Shown: positions 11,965 to 21,655, counted from the stretch's first letter. The stretch is DNA of 64,000 bases from Aestuariivivens sediminicola (GCF_022662015.1 NZ_JAKMCM010000006.1:124001-188000), one strand, 5' to 3'. A program made the numbers and translations. Notes: generated by a model from the letters alone, not told the origin.

Positions 11965-11992
11965 AATATAATTTGTTATTATAGATTATATT
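11965..11992. promoter_or_regulatory. candidate Lrp/AsnC operator (inverted repeat)
   Basis: Perfect 8-bp arms AATATAAT and ATTATATT separated by 12 nt, in the very AT-rich 159-bp region between the PLP lyase start (11880) and the Lrp/AsnC gene (12040). AT-rich palindromes of this size are typical of Lrp-family sites. High A+T raises the chance of random palindromes, so this is tentative. Confidence 0.4.
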
Positions 11993-12039
11993 TTATTATT
12001 TTAATGATTTAATCCATATTTTAAGAAAATTATTCGGTT

Positions 12040-12498
12040 ATGGTTTTTGATGCAATTGACAAGCGATTACTAGAGTACTTACAACAAGACAGCAAGCAAA
12101 CGAATAAAGAACTATCTTTAAAATTAGACCTTTCTGTAACCGCAGTTTATGAACGCATAAAAAAGTTAGAAAGAGAAGGCTTTATTGATAGCTACGTGGC
12201 AATAGTAAATAAAGAAAAAATAGAAAAGGATTTCGTTGTTTTTTGTCATGTTAAACTCGTACAGCACGCTCAGGATTATGTGATTAAATTTGAGAAGGCA
12301 GTTACGAGTTTGAATGAGGTACTGGAATGTTATCACATCAGTGGTGATTATGATTATTTGTTAAAGGTAATTGTCAGGGATATGCCTTCCTTTCGTGAGT
12401 TCATGGTAAAAAAATTAACAACAATAGATCATATTGGAAGTACCCATAGCATGTTTGTGATCAGTGAGGTAAAGCATTCTACTGCCATTAACTTTTAA
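12040..12498 (+). CDS. Lrp/AsnC family transcriptional regulator
   Basis: Feast/famine regulator of 152 aa. It has an N-terminal winged HTH (residues about 4-60: DAIDKRLLEYLQQDSKQTN, then LSVTAVYERIKKLEREGFI) and a C-terminal RAM ligand-binding domain with CYHISGDYDYLLKVIVRDM and a final strand in STHSMFVISEVKHS. Length is normal. It is divergent from the methionine gamma-lyase-type gene, which is its likely target along with itself. The next gene starts 1 nt after the stop. Confidence 0.95.
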   Translation: MVFDAIDKRLLEYLQQDSKQTNKELSLKLDLSVTAVYERIKKLEREGFIDSYVAIVNKEKIEKDFVVFCHVKLVQHAQDYVIKFEKAVTSLNEVLECYHISGDYDYLLKVIVRDMPSFREFMVKKLTTIDHIGSTHSMFVISEVKHSTAINF

Positions 12499-12499
12499 T

Positions 12500-13126
12500 A
12501 TGAATTCGACAAGATATAAAATCATTGAGTTTTTAGTCATTTTTATGGCTTTCCCCATTGGTTTGGCTTTTAACTATCCGATTTGGATTAAATTAAGTAT
12601 TGGACTTCTTGGACTTATTTATATCGGGTTTGTTTTAACCAAACATGAGGGGATTGCCTTGAAGAGAAATAAGGCATTAGATTGGAAATGGTTTTGGAAA
12701 CAAACCATGATCAAGTTCACAATAATAGCGATTTTAACAACACTTTTGGTTTGGCTTACCAACAAAACAGCACTCTTTAATGTCGTAATGACGAAACCTT
12801 ATCTTTGGGTCATTATTCTTTTTATATACACTCTTTTTTCTGTTTATCCTCAGGAAATCGTCTACAGGACCTTTTTTTTTAAAAGATATCTCAGTCACAT
12901 TAGTGACAAAAGGTTATTTATTGTTCTGAATGCGGCAGTCTTTTCAGTGGGGCATGTTTTTTTTAAGAATGGATGGGTATTACTCCTCACCTTTTTGGGT
13001 GGATTACTGTTTGCCATTACCTATTCTAAAACCCGTTCTACAATTTTGGTTTCCTTAGAACATGCCATCTATGGCTGTTGGCTGTTTACAGTGGGTATGG
13101 GTGAAATGTTGGGTTTCCCCCAATAG
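12500..13126 (+). CDS. CPBP family intramembrane metalloprotease-like protein
   Basis: Membrane protein of 208 aa with about seven hydrophobic helices and the CPBP/Abi (Rce1-like) motifs: motif 1 at QEIVYR (Q118, E119, R123), motif 2 FSVGH with H152, and motif 3 LEHAIYG with H188. The first Glu of the usual EExxxR motif is Gln here, so activity may differ from classic members. It starts directly after the Lrp/AsnC gene and probably shares its transcript. Bacterial CPBP proteins have been linked to prenyl-protein processing or bacteriocin immunity, but the role here is unknown. Confidence 0.82.
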   Translation: MNSTRYKIIEFLVIFMAFPIGLAFNYPIWIKLSIGLLGLIYIGFVLTKHEGIALKRNKALDWKWFWKQTMIKFTIIAILTTLLVWLTNKTALFNVVMTKPYLWVIILFIYTLFSVYPQEIVYRTFFFKRYLSHISDKRLFIVLNAAVFSVGHVFFKNGWVLLLTFLGGLLFAITYSKTRSTILVSLEHAIYGCWLFTVGMGEMLGFPQ

Positions 13127-13134
13127 TTTTCTGA

Positions 13135-13827
13135 TCAGTGACAGGCATCCCAAACAGGGTCCTGAGGTAATGGTGCCACAACTTTTATCGGAATTTTTTT
13201 TACTGGATGGGTGAACTCTATTTGTCTGGCATGTAAATGAATACTGGCGTCTTTATTGCTCCTGTCGAAACCATATTTTAAATCACCCTTTATGGGACAG
13301 CCGATACTACTGAGTTGTGACCGGATCTGATGATGTCTGCCCGTTTCTAATGTAATTTCAAGTAACACATAACGTTCTAATTGCTTAATGACCTTATAGC
13401 TCAGAACTGCCCTTTTAGCCCCTTTGGTTTCACGTGAATGAGCAGTAGATTTATTGTTCTTTGGATTCTTTATTAACCAGTGAATTAAGGTGTCCTCATG
13501 TTGTTCTGGCATGTTCTTCACCACGGCCCAATAGGTTTTGTGGATAGCATTCGAGTGAAATAAACTGTTTAATCTGGGCAAGACCTTACTCGTTTTGGCA
13601 AATACAACTATACCGGTTGTTGGTCTGTCCAGTCGGTGGACAACACCAAGGTACACATTACCGGGCTTATTATATTTTATTTTTAGGTAGGCTTTGACAA
13701 TCTCACTTAAGGGGGGATCTCCGGTTTTATCACCCTGAACAATATCCCCAGCACGCTTGTTAACAACAATAATATGATTGTCTTCATAGAGTACTGCTAA
13801 ATTCGAAACATTGGATACCGTCTTCAT
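13135..13827 (-). CDS. RluA family pseudouridine synthase
   Basis: RNA uridine isomerase of 230 aa. The catalytic Asp is D67 in GVVHRLDRPTTG, the RluA-family motif; RHHQIRSQLSSIGCPIKGD and YGFDRS are also characteristic. No S4 RNA-binding domain precedes the catalytic domain, so it is a short single-domain member resembling RluA/TruC rather than RluC/RluD. The exact rRNA or tRNA target cannot be read from the sequence. It is convergent with the CPBP gene (8-nt gap). Confidence 0.94.
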   Translation of the reverse strand: MKTVSNVSNLAVLYEDNHIIVVNKRAGDIVQGDKTGDPPLSEIVKAYLKIKYNKPGNVYLGVVHRLDRPTTGIVVFAKTSKVLPRLNSLFHSNAIHKTYWAVVKNMPEQHEDTLIHWLIKNPKNNKSTAHSRETKGAKRAVLSYKVIKQLERYVLLEITLETGRHHQIRSQLSSIGCPIKGDLKYGFDRSNKDASIHLHARQIEFTHPVKKIPIKVVAPLPQDPVWDACH

Positions 13828-13901
13828 AAATTGACAAAAAGCAAACTTATGATAATTATTCGGACAAAATAAATTAATGCGAGATACCGGTGTAACTTAA
13901 A

Positions 13902-13926
13902 AAGGGAATACACGATGTATTCCCTT
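13902..13926 (-). terminator. intrinsic terminator after the 13951 lipoprotein gene
   Basis: Inverted repeat AAGGGAATAC (13902-13911) / GTATTCCCTT (13917-13926) with a short loop. Read on the minus strand it is followed by a run of five T, 25 nt after the lipoprotein stop. It separates that gene from the pseudouridine synthase gene downstream. The plus-strand side is also T-rich, so it may act both ways. Confidence 0.7.
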
Positions 13927-13950
13927 AAATTTTTCTTTAAATGGCAATTT

Positions 13951-14460
13951 TTAACGTTTAGGCAGTAATGGGCATTCGAAATACAGATCTATGGAATCAA
14001 AGTCATTTGGGTCAAGATCTTCTTCTGAACAGGCCATGGCATACTTGCTGGCATCCACACCATCTTTAAGTAGATTCATATGCCAACGCCCACCATTGTA
14101 ATCTTGATCTCCAGGTTTTGAATCTGAAATTAAAGGCAGTCCACCGTAAAACATCGCTTCTGGCATCATATATAATTCGTCAAAATTACCCTTGCCGGGT
14201 TTGAAGGTTGCCGGAACTACAATTGCCGTATATTCAATACAATCTGCCCAAACCGGTGGTCGTTCTCTTCCTGAATTTTCTGACTTATTGGAGCCCGATT
14301 TACTCGAAACGTCAACACCCGAGCTAACATCGGTGATATACTGCAGAAGTTCCAAATTATTGACTTTTTGATTTGGGATAACTTCAGTGGATTCATCGGA
14401 GCATCCTGTTGAAACAGCGAACAGTCCGAAGAGTAACATAGAAATAATCGTCATTTTCAT
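13951..14460 (-). CDS. hypothetical lipoprotein
   Basis: Protein of 169 aa with a lipoprotein signal peptide: hydrophobic stretch then AVSTGC with the lipidated Cys at 20, followed by SDES, which suggests outer-membrane sorting in Bacteroidota. The mature part has a Ser-rich, low-complexity region (GVDVSSKSGSNKSENSGRE) and a C-terminal half with two Cys (ACSEEDLDPND, LYFECPL). I recognise no domain. It stands alone, with its own candidate operator upstream and terminator downstream, and seems lineage-specific. It is likely to be a real gene because of the clean signal peptide and flanking signals. Confidence 0.75.
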   Translation of the reverse strand: MKMTIISMLLFGLFAVSTGCSDESTEVIPNQKVNNLELLQYITDVSSGVDVSSKSGSNKSENSGRERPPVWADCIEYTAIVVPATFKPGKGNFDELYMMPEAMFYGGLPLISDSKPGDQDYNGGRWHMNLLKDGVDASKYAMACSEEDLDPNDFDSIDLYFECPLLPKR

Positions 14461-14519
14461 GATAAATAGCTTTTAAGATTAATAATGATTCAAAACTATT
14501 CGAACATGCCGATATAAAA

Positions 14520-14535
14520 TGTTAGCTACCTAACA
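14520..14535. promoter_or_regulatory. short perfect inverted repeat upstream of the lipoprotein gene
   Basis: TGTTAG-CTAC-CTAACA, a 16-nt perfect palindrome with a 4-nt centre, lies 60 nt upstream of the lipoprotein start (14460, minus strand). It is not followed by a T-run, so an operator or RNA hairpin is more likely than a terminator. Function unknown. Confidence 0.3.
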
Positions 14536-14629
14536 TATACCAAAAAAAATCGATTTAAAGAATGAAAAGCTACAGTTCCTTACGAAATAGGGGCTACTTT
14601 AGGGGGAATAAATAAAATGCAAACGACAC

Positions 14630-15448
14630 CTAGTATTGTTCATCGTCATTGGGGAAGTCCATATTTTTGACATCAGCGACATATTGTTGCATTGCTCTAG
14701 TCATGTCCTCGTAGAGGTTGAGATAGCGGCGCAAAAAACGAGGGTGAAATTCATGGGTCATACCAAGCATATCATGTAAAACCAATACCTGTCCGTCAAC
14801 ACCATTACCGGCTCCAATACCTATAATAGGAATAGAGACACTCTCTGCAACTTCCTTCGCAAGTTTTGCCGGAATTTTTTCAAGGACGATACCAAAACAG
14901 CCTATTTTTTCAAGCATAATAGCATCTTCTTTAAGTCTCTGGGCCTCTTCTTCTTCCTTGGCACGGACGGTGTAGGTTCCAAACTTGTATATAGATTGTG
15001 GAGTCAATCCTAAATGTCCCATAACGGGAATACCCGCATTTAAAATACGCTTGATAGATTCCTTCGCTTCTTTCCCGCCCTCCAATTTAACAGCATGAGC
15101 TCCGCTCTCCTTCATGATTCGAATGGCTGATCTAAGGGCTTCTTTAGGATCACTCTGGTAACTGCCAAAGGGTAAATCCACAACTATTAAAGCCCGATCT
15201 ATAGCTCGAATAACGGAAGAGGCGTGGTAAATCATCTGATCCAAGGTAATGGGTAAGGTGGTTTCATGACCCGCCATGACGTTGCTTGCCGAATCACCTA
15301 CAAGAATAACATCTACACCGGCACCATCTACAATTTTCGCCATGGTATAGTCGTAAGCCGTTAGCATGGAAATTTTTTCACCATTTGCTTTCATATCGAC
15401 CAAAGTTTTTACCGTTATGCGCTTGTATTCCTTTTTAGCTGAAGACAT
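14630..15448 (-). CDS. panB: 3-methyl-2-oxobutanoate hydroxymethyltransferase
   Basis: Ketopantoate hydroxymethyltransferase, first committed step of pantothenate (CoA) synthesis: transfers a hydroxymethyl group from 5,10-methylene-THF to 2-oxoisovalerate. The 272-aa protein has the PanB motifs [45 protein letters not shown] (catalytic Glu) and [18 protein letters not shown]. Length is normal for the family. It is monocistronic here; no panC or panD is in the window. Confidence 0.97.
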   Translation of the reverse strand: MSSAKKEYKRITVKTLVDMKANGEKISMLTAYDYTMAKIVDGAGVDVILVGDSASNVMAGHETTLPITLDQMIYHASSVIRAIDRALIVVDLPFGSYQSDPKEALRSAIRIMKESGAHAVKLEGGKEAKESIKRILNAGIPVMGHLGLTPQSIYKFGTYTVRAKEEEEAQRLKEDAIMLEKIGCFGIVLEKIPAKLAKEVAESVSIPIIGIGAGNGVDGQVLVLHDMLGMTHEFHPRFLRRYLNLYEDMTRAMQQYVADVKNMDFPNDDEQY

Positions 15449-15603
15449 GTTGTTTAGTTTGTTTTAGAAGGTTACCACAATAGAAAAAGGGCATCATGTA
15501 ACTTGTGTAAAAGTAATAATTTAAAAATAGAAACTGTTAAACTTTTCTTTAAACAAAGTAGTATTCTCGGATGTTGTTTTATTTTCGAGCCAAACTCATT
15601 TTT

Positions 15604-16065
15604 ATGAAACACATACTATTTTATGCGGTTGTTTTAATCTCAACGGCACTATTGGGACAAGACGATGAAAAATTAAAGGTCCGTGAAGCGGTAGATACCT
15701 TTTTTGAAGGGTTTCATAAGGGAGATACAACATTACTTAAATCCGTTATGATGGAAAAGGTGTTGTTGCAAACGGCTTATAGAAACAAGGAAGGCCAGGA
15801 CGTTTTGGTATCCGATGAAATATCAAAGCTCATAAATGCCGTTGCCAACAGACCACCAGAGCAAATATGGGATGAACGTTTATTGGACTATAGCATTCAG
15901 ATAGATGGGAATATGGCCAATGCCTGGACGCCCTATGAATTTTGGTTTAATGGCAAGTTCAGTCACTGCGGTGTCAATTCCTTTCAATTATTTAAACAAG
16001 GGGATCAATGGAAGATCATATATTTAATTGATACCCGGCGACGCAATGGTTGTGAAAACGGTTAA
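15604..16065 (+). CDS. secreted NTF2-like (SnoaL/DUF4440-type) protein
   Basis: Small protein of 153 aa from the ATG at 15604, with a signal peptide (MKHILFYAVVLISTALLGQ) and then an NTF2-like cone fold: KVREAVDTFFEGFHKGDTT, a central segment with GNMANAWTPYEFWFNGKF, and a C-terminal strand GDQWKIIYLIDTRR. An in-frame ATG at 15571 would add 11 residues before the signal peptide and is less likely. No catalytic residues can be assigned. It is convergent with sdaA, whose stop is 6 nt away. Confidence 0.8.
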   Translation: MKHILFYAVVLISTALLGQDDEKLKVREAVDTFFEGFHKGDTTLLKSVMMEKVLLQTAYRNKEGQDVLVSDEISKLINAVANRPPEQIWDERLLDYSIQIDGNMANAWTPYEFWFNGKFSHCGVNSFQLFKQGDQWKIIYLIDTRRRNGCENG

Positions 16066-16071
16066 GCAGAA

Positions 16072-17496
16072 TTAGCAATCCGTTAAGTGCACGCCTACGG
16101 CCAGCCCTCCTTCGCTTGTCTCCTTATACTTGGTGTTCATGTCTTTTGCGGTTTCCCACATGGTCGATACGACTTTGTCGAATGGAACTTTTGCATTACT
16201 GGGATTTGTATCCAAGGCGAGTTCGGCAGCGTTAATTGCCTTAATGGCGCCCATGGCGTTCCGTTCGATACATGGTATTTGCACCAAACCACCGATCGGG
16301 TCACAGGTAAGGCCTAAATGATGCTCCATGGCAATTTCTGCCGCAATCAACACTTGCTCCGGGGTGCCACCCAATAATTCGCAAAGTGCCGCTGCCGCCA
16401 TTGCTGAAGAGACTCCAATTTCAGCCTGACAGCCCCCCATCGCAGCACTTATAGTGGCGCCTTTCTTAAAGATACTTCCAATTTCACCGGCCACCAGCAG
16501 AAATTTTTTGATATGCTGGAAGTCTGCTTCATGATTTTCTATAACCATATAATACATCAATACAGCAGGAATGACACCTGCACTTCCATTTGTGGGCGCA
16601 GTAACAACACGTCCCAAAGCCGCATTCACCTCGTTTACGGCCAGAGCGAAACAGCTTACCCATTTTAAAATTTGTCGAAACTTAACTTCTGTGTTTCTAA
16701 TACTCTGTAGCCATTCTTGTGGTGAATTATAGGGCATATCACCCTTTAAGTTTCTATAGGTGTCAAATGCACGTCGTCTTACCTGCAAACCTCCGGGTAA
16801 ATTCCCTTCGGTGTGACAACCTATATACATGCACTCCAACATTGTGTTCCAAATACGATGTAATTCATGATCAATGGTTTCTGTCGCTCTAATGGACTTT
16901 TCGTTTTCAAGGACCACTTCAGAAATAGAGGTGTTCAATTGTCTACAGTATTTGAGTAAATCCGCGCCGGTTTCGATCGGGTAGGGAAAGGTGCAGTAAA
17001 ATATAATCTTGTTAGCTTTGGCCCTTTTGCGTTCTTCCTGAACGACAAAACCTCCGCCTATGGAATAATAGGTGGCATTCGTTTTCCGACCATGGATAAC
17101 AGCCGAAAACTGAATTCCATTGGAATGAAACGGCAAAAACTTTTTATTGAAGACAATTTCGTTTTCGGGCTTGAATGTTATTTTTCGTTCACCATTAAGT
17201 AGGATGCTGTTTGTATTTTTTATCTCCTTTATAATTTGGTGAATTTGCTCAGTAGGAATCGTTTCCGGGTTAGCCCCGCTCAATCCTAGCATGACAGCAA
17301 AATCTGTGGCATGACCTTTTCCAGTAAGTGATAAGGAACCATATAGATTTACGGTAATGCGCTCGACCTTGTCAAACTTATTGGACTTTTTTAACGATGC
17401 AATCCAACGTTCTGCAGCCCGCCAGGGGCCTAAGGTATGTGAACTGGAGGGTCCTATACCAATTTTTAACATGTCAAAAACCGAAATGCATTCCAT
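16072..17496 (-). CDS. sdaA: L-serine ammonia-lyase (L-serine dehydratase)
   Basis: Fe-S enzyme that deaminates L-serine to pyruvate. The 474-aa single chain has an N-terminal beta domain ([20 protein letters not shown]) and a C-terminal alpha domain with [17 protein letters not shown], the cluster-binding Cys segments [18 protein letters not shown] and [15 protein letters not shown], and the extreme C-terminal Cys in GVHLTDC. That Cys in E. coli-type enzymes inserts into the active site. Length and motifs are normal. It is transcribed alone. Confidence 0.97.
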   Translation of the reverse strand: MECISVFDMLKIGIGPSSSHTLGPWRAAERWIASLKKSNKFDKVERITVNLYGSLSLTGKGHATDFAVMLGLSGANPETIPTEQIHQIIKEIKNTNSILLNGERKITFKPENEIVFNKKFLPFHSNGIQFSAVIHGRKTNATYYSIGGGFVVQEERKRAKANKIIFYCTFPYPIETGADLLKYCRQLNTSISEVVLENEKSIRATETIDHELHRIWNTMLECMYIGCHTEGNLPGGLQVRRRAFDTYRNLKGDMPYNSPQEWLQSIRNTEVKFRQILKWVSCFALAVNEVNAALGRVVTAPTNGSAGVIPAVLMYYMVIENHEADFQHIKKFLLVAGEIGSIFKKGATISAAMGGCQAEIGVSSAMAAAALCELLGGTPEQVLIAAEIAMEHHLGLTCDPIGGLVQIPCIERNAMGAIKAINAAELALDTNPSNAKVPFDKVVSTMWETAKDMNTKYKETSEGGLAVGVHLTDC

Positions 17497-17666
17497 TTAC
17501 AATGTTTGTTTAGGTGAAGGGATTTTGAATTGTAAATATAAGCGCTTTTTGGGGCTTGTAAATCAAAAGCAACATTGTTTTATCTGGAAATTAGTCGAAT
17601 CTAAACGTTCTATTTCACTTCTGATAGCTGCAAACCTGAATTAAAATAAGTGTAATAAACGATATA

Positions 17667-17707
17667 TGACACTGTGTCAGTTTGCTTTTGTTGGCATAAT
17701 CATTGAC
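17667..17707 (+). promoter_or_regulatory. candidate regulatory palindrome and promoter of dnaK
   Basis: A perfect 13-nt inverted repeat, TGACAC-T-GTGTCA (17667-17679), is followed 12 nt later by TTGGCATAATCATTGAC (17691-17707), which has GG-N10-GA spacing resembling a -24/-12 style or specialised promoter. The block ends 53 nt before the dnaK ATG. It is not CIRCE. I infer a stress-regulator operator next to the dnaK promoter; the identity of the regulator is unknown. Confidence 0.45.
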
Positions 17708-17760
17708 TTATACAAACCGAATTAAAAGATTTTAGAACACAATAAAAAGTCAAATATATC

Positions 17761-19671
17761 ATGAGTAAAATTATTGGAATAGATTTAGGAACAACCAATT
17801 CGTGCGTTTCCGTGATGGAAGGTAACGATCCGGTTGTAATACCAAATGCCGAAGGCAAGCGTACAACGCCATCGGTAATTGCATTCGTTGAGGGAGGCGA
17901 AATTAAAGTTGGAGATCCGGCGAAAAGACAAGCGGTAACAAACCCCAAGAAAACAGTTTATTCAATTAAACGTTTTATGGGTAATAAATATTCAGAATCT
18001 CAGAAAGAGGCCGATCGAGTGCCTTACAAAGTGGTGAAAGGTGATAATAACACACCGCGAGTGGATATTGATGGCCGTCTTTATACCCCTCAGGAATTAT
18101 CGGCTATGATTCTTCAAAAAATGAAGAAAACTGCTGAAGATTATCTTGGTCAGGATGTAACTAGAGCAGTTATTACTGTACCGGCTTACTTTAATGACTC
18201 ACAACGTCAGGCAACCAAGGAAGCCGGAGAGATTGCCGGACTTAAGGTAGAACGTATCATCAATGAACCAACAGCGGCTGCTTTGGCCTATGGATTGGAT
18301 AAAAAGGGGAAAGATCAAAAAATTGTTGTATTCGATTTTGGTGGTGGCACCCATGATGTATCCATTCTTGAACTGGGTGATGGCGTCTTTGAAGTATTAT
18401 CTACAGATGGTGACACCCACCTGGGAGGTGACGATGTTGATGAAAAAATCATTAACTGGTTGGCAGATGAATTTAAAAAGGACGAGGCAATGGATTTGAG
18501 ACAAGACCCTATGTCATTGCAACGTTTAAAGGAAGCTGCTGAAAAGGCAAAAATTGAATTGTCATCTTCTACCCAAACCGAAATCAATCTGCCTTATATA
18601 ACAGCTACTGCCAGTGGACCAAAACACCTGGTACGTACCTTAACACGTTCAAAATTCGAACAGTTGATTGATGATTTAGTGAAGCGCACCATCGCTCCGT
18701 GTGAATCTGCTCTGAAAGCTGCGGGCTTGAGTAAGAGTGATATTGATGAAATTATTTTAGTTGGTGGTTCAACACGTATTCCTGCAGTACAGTCTGCCGT
18801 CGAAAAATTCTTTGGAAAAGCACCGAGTAAAGGGGTGAATCCGGATGAGGTTGTATCCTTGGGAGCTGGTATTCAAGGTGGTGTATTAACAGGTGATGTT
18901 AAGGATGTCCTCTTATTGGATGTTACGCCATTATCTCTAGGAATCGAAACCATGGGTAATGTCTTCACCAAGTTGATAGAAGCCAATACCACGATTCCTA
19001 CCAAGAAATCACAGATTTTCTCAACAGCGGCAGATAATCAGCCTTCTGTGGAAATTCATGTGTTACAAGGAGAACGCGCCATGGCAGCCGACAACAAAAC
19101 CATAGGACGTTTCCATTTGGATGGTATTCCACCCGCGAGACGTGGTACCCCGCAAATTGAAGTGACATTCGATATTGACGCCAATGGTATTATAAAAGTT
19201 TCAGCGGAAGATAAAGCAACCGGTAAGAAACAAGATATCCGAATTGAAGCATCTTCAGGATTAACCGAAGAGGAAATCGAAAAAATGAAAGCCGATGCCG
19301 AGGCAAATGCTGAAGCGGACAAAAAGGCCGCTGAAAAAGCACAGAAGTTAAATGAGGCAGATTCAATGATTTTCCAAACAGAGAAGCAGTTGGAAGAGTT
19401 TGGTGATAAATTATCTGAGGATAAGAAAAAACCAATCCAGGATGCATTGGAAGAGTTGAAAAAGGCCTATGAGTCTAAAGACTTAGAAGTTATTGAACCA
19501 GCTTTGGAAAAAATAAATGAAGCTTGGAAACAGGCTTCTGAAGAAATGTACAAAGCTCAAGCTGAAGCACAGCAGACCGGATCTGCTGCTCAGGACTCCG
19601 ATGCTGGACAGCAGGAGGGTAAGGCAGAAGGAAGTGATGTGGAAGACGTAGACTTCGAAGAAGTCAAGTAG
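17761..19671 (+). CDS. dnaK: molecular chaperone DnaK (Hsp70)
   Basis: ATP-dependent chaperone of 636 aa. Nucleotide-binding domain with [10 protein letters not shown] (residues 5-14), [34 protein letters not shown] and the [11 protein letters not shown] adenosine motif. The substrate-binding domain contains [18 protein letters not shown] and the lid follows, ending in the acidic tail [12 protein letters not shown], equivalent to the conserved EEVD-like end. No grpE or dnaJ is next to it. An inverted repeat about 80 bp upstream is a candidate heat-shock control element, and a bidirectional terminator lies downstream. Confidence 0.99.
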   Translation: MSKIIGIDLGTTNSCVSVMEGNDPVVIPNAEGKRTTPSVIAFVEGGEIKVGDPAKRQAVTNPKKTVYSIKRFMGNKYSESQKEADRVPYKVVKGDNNTPRVDIDGRLYTPQELSAMILQKMKKTAEDYLGQDVTRAVITVPAYFNDSQRQATKEAGEIAGLKVERIINEPTAAALAYGLDKKGKDQKIVVFDFGGGTHDVSILELGDGVFEVLSTDGDTHLGGDDVDEKIINWLADEFKKDEAMDLRQDPMSLQRLKEAAEKAKIELSSSTQTEINLPYITATASGPKHLVRTLTRSKFEQLIDDLVKRTIAPCESALKAAGLSKSDIDEIILVGGSTRIPAVQSAVEKFFGKAPSKGVNPDEVVSLGAGIQGGVLTGDVKDVLLLDVTPLSLGIETMGNVFTKLIEANTTIPTKKSQIFSTAADNQPSVEIHVLQGERAMAADNKTIGRFHLDGIPPARRGTPQIEVTFDIDANGIIKVSAEDKATGKKQDIRIEASSGLTEEEIEKMKADAEANAEADKKAAEKAQKLNEADSMIFQTEKQLEEFGDKLSEDKKKPIQDALEELKKAYESKDLEVIEPALEKINEAWKQASEEMYKAQAEAQQTGSAAQDSDAGQQEGKAEGSDVEDVDFEEVK

Positions 19672-19695
19672 CCTGTCCTGAGCTTTGTCGAAGGG
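19672..19695. repeat. REP-like intergenic motif immediately after dnaK
   Basis: The segment CCTGAGCTTTGTCGAAGGG right after the dnaK stop resembles the widespread CCTGAGCTTGTCGAAGG extragenic motif found in many bacterial genomes. Only one copy of this form is in the window. The array at 56333 contains a different family (CATTCCTGC/GCAGGAATG). Confidence 0.45.
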
Positions 19696-19741
19696 TTAAC
19701 TTCGGATAAGATAATCGTTTAATCTTTAATACTTTAAAAAA

Positions 19742-19770
19742 AAAACGCAACCAATTTGGTTGCGTTTTTA
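19742..19770. terminator. bidirectional terminator between dnaK and 19790 gene
   Basis: Perfect 11-bp arms AACGCAACCAA (19744-19754) and TTGGTTGCGTT (19756-19766) with an A-run before and a T-run after, located between two convergent genes. It should terminate dnaK on the plus strand and the small secreted-protein gene on the minus strand. Confidence 0.85.
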
Positions 19771-19789
19771 TCTTTTAAAGATGCTGCTC

Positions 19790-20290
19790 TTATAGAAAAT
19801 CACCTGTTTCATCCAATTTCACTCTAATAACTTGATCGTTATTAGTAAGTTTAACTTTGTATTGTTTTTTCACTTTTGCACCTTCAGAGAAATAGGTCAC
19901 ACGATAGACATCTTTTTCAAAATTCCAGTTTGGGTAGCGTGTGAAAAGAGCTTCTCGTACCATTTTAGGCAATTTTACATCTTTAAATCTTTCGATGGTT
20001 CGTAATACTTTACCATTTTTATCGTAAGCGGCTAATATGGCGCCGTTTGGGATATGAAAGGATACAGTATAAGTGTCGTATGCATCGCTGTAAAGATCTG
20101 AACCTTTCACATCGTACATCGCCACTTGTTCTTCTAATTTCTGAACGGTTAAATCGACATCTTCTGAATCAACAGCACTCAGATATTTGTAGTTCACTGC
20201 CGTGATTTCTACAGCAGGTAATTGCTGGTTTTGTGCATAAATTGCTAGAGATAGACTAAAACCAATGAGACCAAAAATTAATTTTTTCAT
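19790..20290 (-). CDS. small secreted protein, PepSY/BLIP-like fold suspected
   Basis: Protein of 166 aa with a clear signal peptide (MKKLIFGLIGFSLSLAIYAQ). The mature part has repeated beta-strand patterns. RTIERFKDVKLPKMVREAL and ARYPNW-like RYPNWNFEKDVYRVTYF resemble the putative beta-lactamase-inhibitor-like PepSY proteins common in Bacteroidota. Homologues in databases are, as I recall, sometimes mislabelled nicotinate-nucleotide adenylyltransferase; no nucleotide-binding motif is visible here. It is a single gene, convergent with dnaK. Role unknown. Confidence 0.75.
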   Translation of the reverse strand: MKKLIFGLIGFSLSLAIYAQNQQLPAVEITAVNYKYLSAVDSEDVDLTVQKLEEQVAMYDVKGSDLYSDAYDTYTVSFHIPNGAILAAYDKNGKVLRTIERFKDVKLPKMVREALFTRYPNWNFEKDVYRVTYFSEGAKVKKQYKVKLTNNDQVIRVKLDETGDFL

Positions 20291-20418
20291 GATAACAAGT
20301 TTTTAGGGTTATTCGTCTAAATGTATTTTTAAAATATAGCATACACAATGATAAATATCAGCGAGATAAGCGATTACCTAAATTATTTAGTTTATTTGTA
20401 AACAAAACTTTTGCACTA

Positions 20419-21648
20419 TTGTTTTCAGAGAAAATAAATTACAAATACCGCACAAAACGGATTGCCGTAAAATTGAATTCCAAAGGAGAACAGTTTGTCT
20501 TAAAGGGCCACCCATGGATTTTTTCTAATAGTATCACAAAGATGAACGATGATGCCATAACTGGAGACCTGGCTGTTATATTTAGCAAAAACAAAAATAA
20601 GGTTATCGGGCTGGGGTTGTATGATGCCAATTCTCCGATTCGAATTAAAATGCTCCATAGTGGGACAGATCGGGTTGTAATTAATGAAGCATTTTTTGAA
20701 AGAAAGATAAACGAAGCTTATAACATACGATTGCCTCTTTTGGCCACAAACACGAATAGTTATCGCTTATTATTTGGTGAGAACGATGGTTTTCCAGGAT
20801 TAATAGCTGATGTATACGGTCAGGTTCTGGTTATAAAATTATACTCAGAGATATGGTGGCCTTATTTAGAGATCATACTTCCGATTTTATTACAATACAC
20901 TAAAACACAATGTATCGTACTAAGGTTAAGTCGACAGTTAAATCAATTGAGTAATCATGGTTTGGCGGATGGTGAGGTTATTTTTGGTAGCATGGACAAT
21001 GAGATAGTAGAATTTTTAGAGCATGGTGTGAGATTTTCAGCAAATGTCATACGAGGCCATAAAACCGGCTATTTTCTGGATCATCGTGCCAACAGAAAAC
21101 AAGTTGGACAGTGGAGCAGAGGGAAATCTGTATTGGATGTATTTTCATATGCCGGTGGATTTTCAGTTCATGCCTTAGCTCAGGGTGCAAAGGAGGTAAC
21201 AAGTTTGGACCTGAGTGAACAGGCTTTGGACATGGCAGTTAATAATGGGAAATTGAATGCCTACAACGGAACACATAACACTATAGTTGGCGATGCCTTT
21301 GAGGAGATGGATAAACTGATTAAAAGAAATGTAACTTTTGATGTGGTCGTTATCGATCCTCCAAGTTTTGCAAAACGTCATTCAGAGATAGAATTAGCCA
21401 AAAGGAAATATGCGCAGTTGGCGGCTTTGGGTGAAAAATTAACAGCAGGGAATGGCTTGTTAGTATTAGCCTCATGTTCTTCTCGAGTTTCAGATCAGAC
21501 ATTTTTTGATATTAATAATCATGTTTTAACCTTAACAAAGAGAGCATTTGACCGCATCCTTAAAACCGGACATGATATAGATCATCCTGTTCGTTTTTTG
21601 GAAGGGGCTTACCTGAAATGCGGCTATTATAGATTTTTCGACGCCTAA
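20419..21648 (+). CDS. class I SAM-dependent rRNA methyltransferase (RlmI-like)
   Basis: RlmI/YccW-type m5C methyltransferase, probably acting on 23S rRNA. The 409-aa protein has an N-terminal PUA domain (LKGHPWIFSNSI, GLGLYDANSPIRIKML), the linker motif TGYFLDHRANRK, the SAM-binding VLDVFSYAGGFSVHAL and the motif IV segment VVVIDPPSFAKRH. A catalytic Cys is expected in LASCSSRVS. The only upstream start in frame is TTG (20419); no ATG precedes the PUA domain, so the exact start is uncertain. It is divergent from the small secreted-protein gene. Confidence 0.88.
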   Translation: MFSEKINYKYRTKRIAVKLNSKGEQFVLKGHPWIFSNSITKMNDDAITGDLAVIFSKNKNKVIGLGLYDANSPIRIKMLHSGTDRVVINEAFFERKINEAYNIRLPLLATNTNSYRLLFGENDGFPGLIADVYGQVLVIKLYSEIWWPYLEIILPILLQYTKTQCIVLRLSRQLNQLSNHGLADGEVIFGSMDNEIVEFLEHGVRFSANVIRGHKTGYFLDHRANRKQVGQWSRGKSVLDVFSYAGGFSVHALAQGAKEVTSLDLSEQALDMAVNNGKLNAYNGTHNTIVGDAFEEMDKLIKRNVTFDVVVIDPPSFAKRHSEIELAKRKYAQLAALGEKLTAGNGLLVLASCSSRVSDQTFFDINNHVLTLTKRAFDRILKTGHDIDHPVRFLEGAYLKCGYYRFFDA

Positions 21649-21655
21649 GATATTT

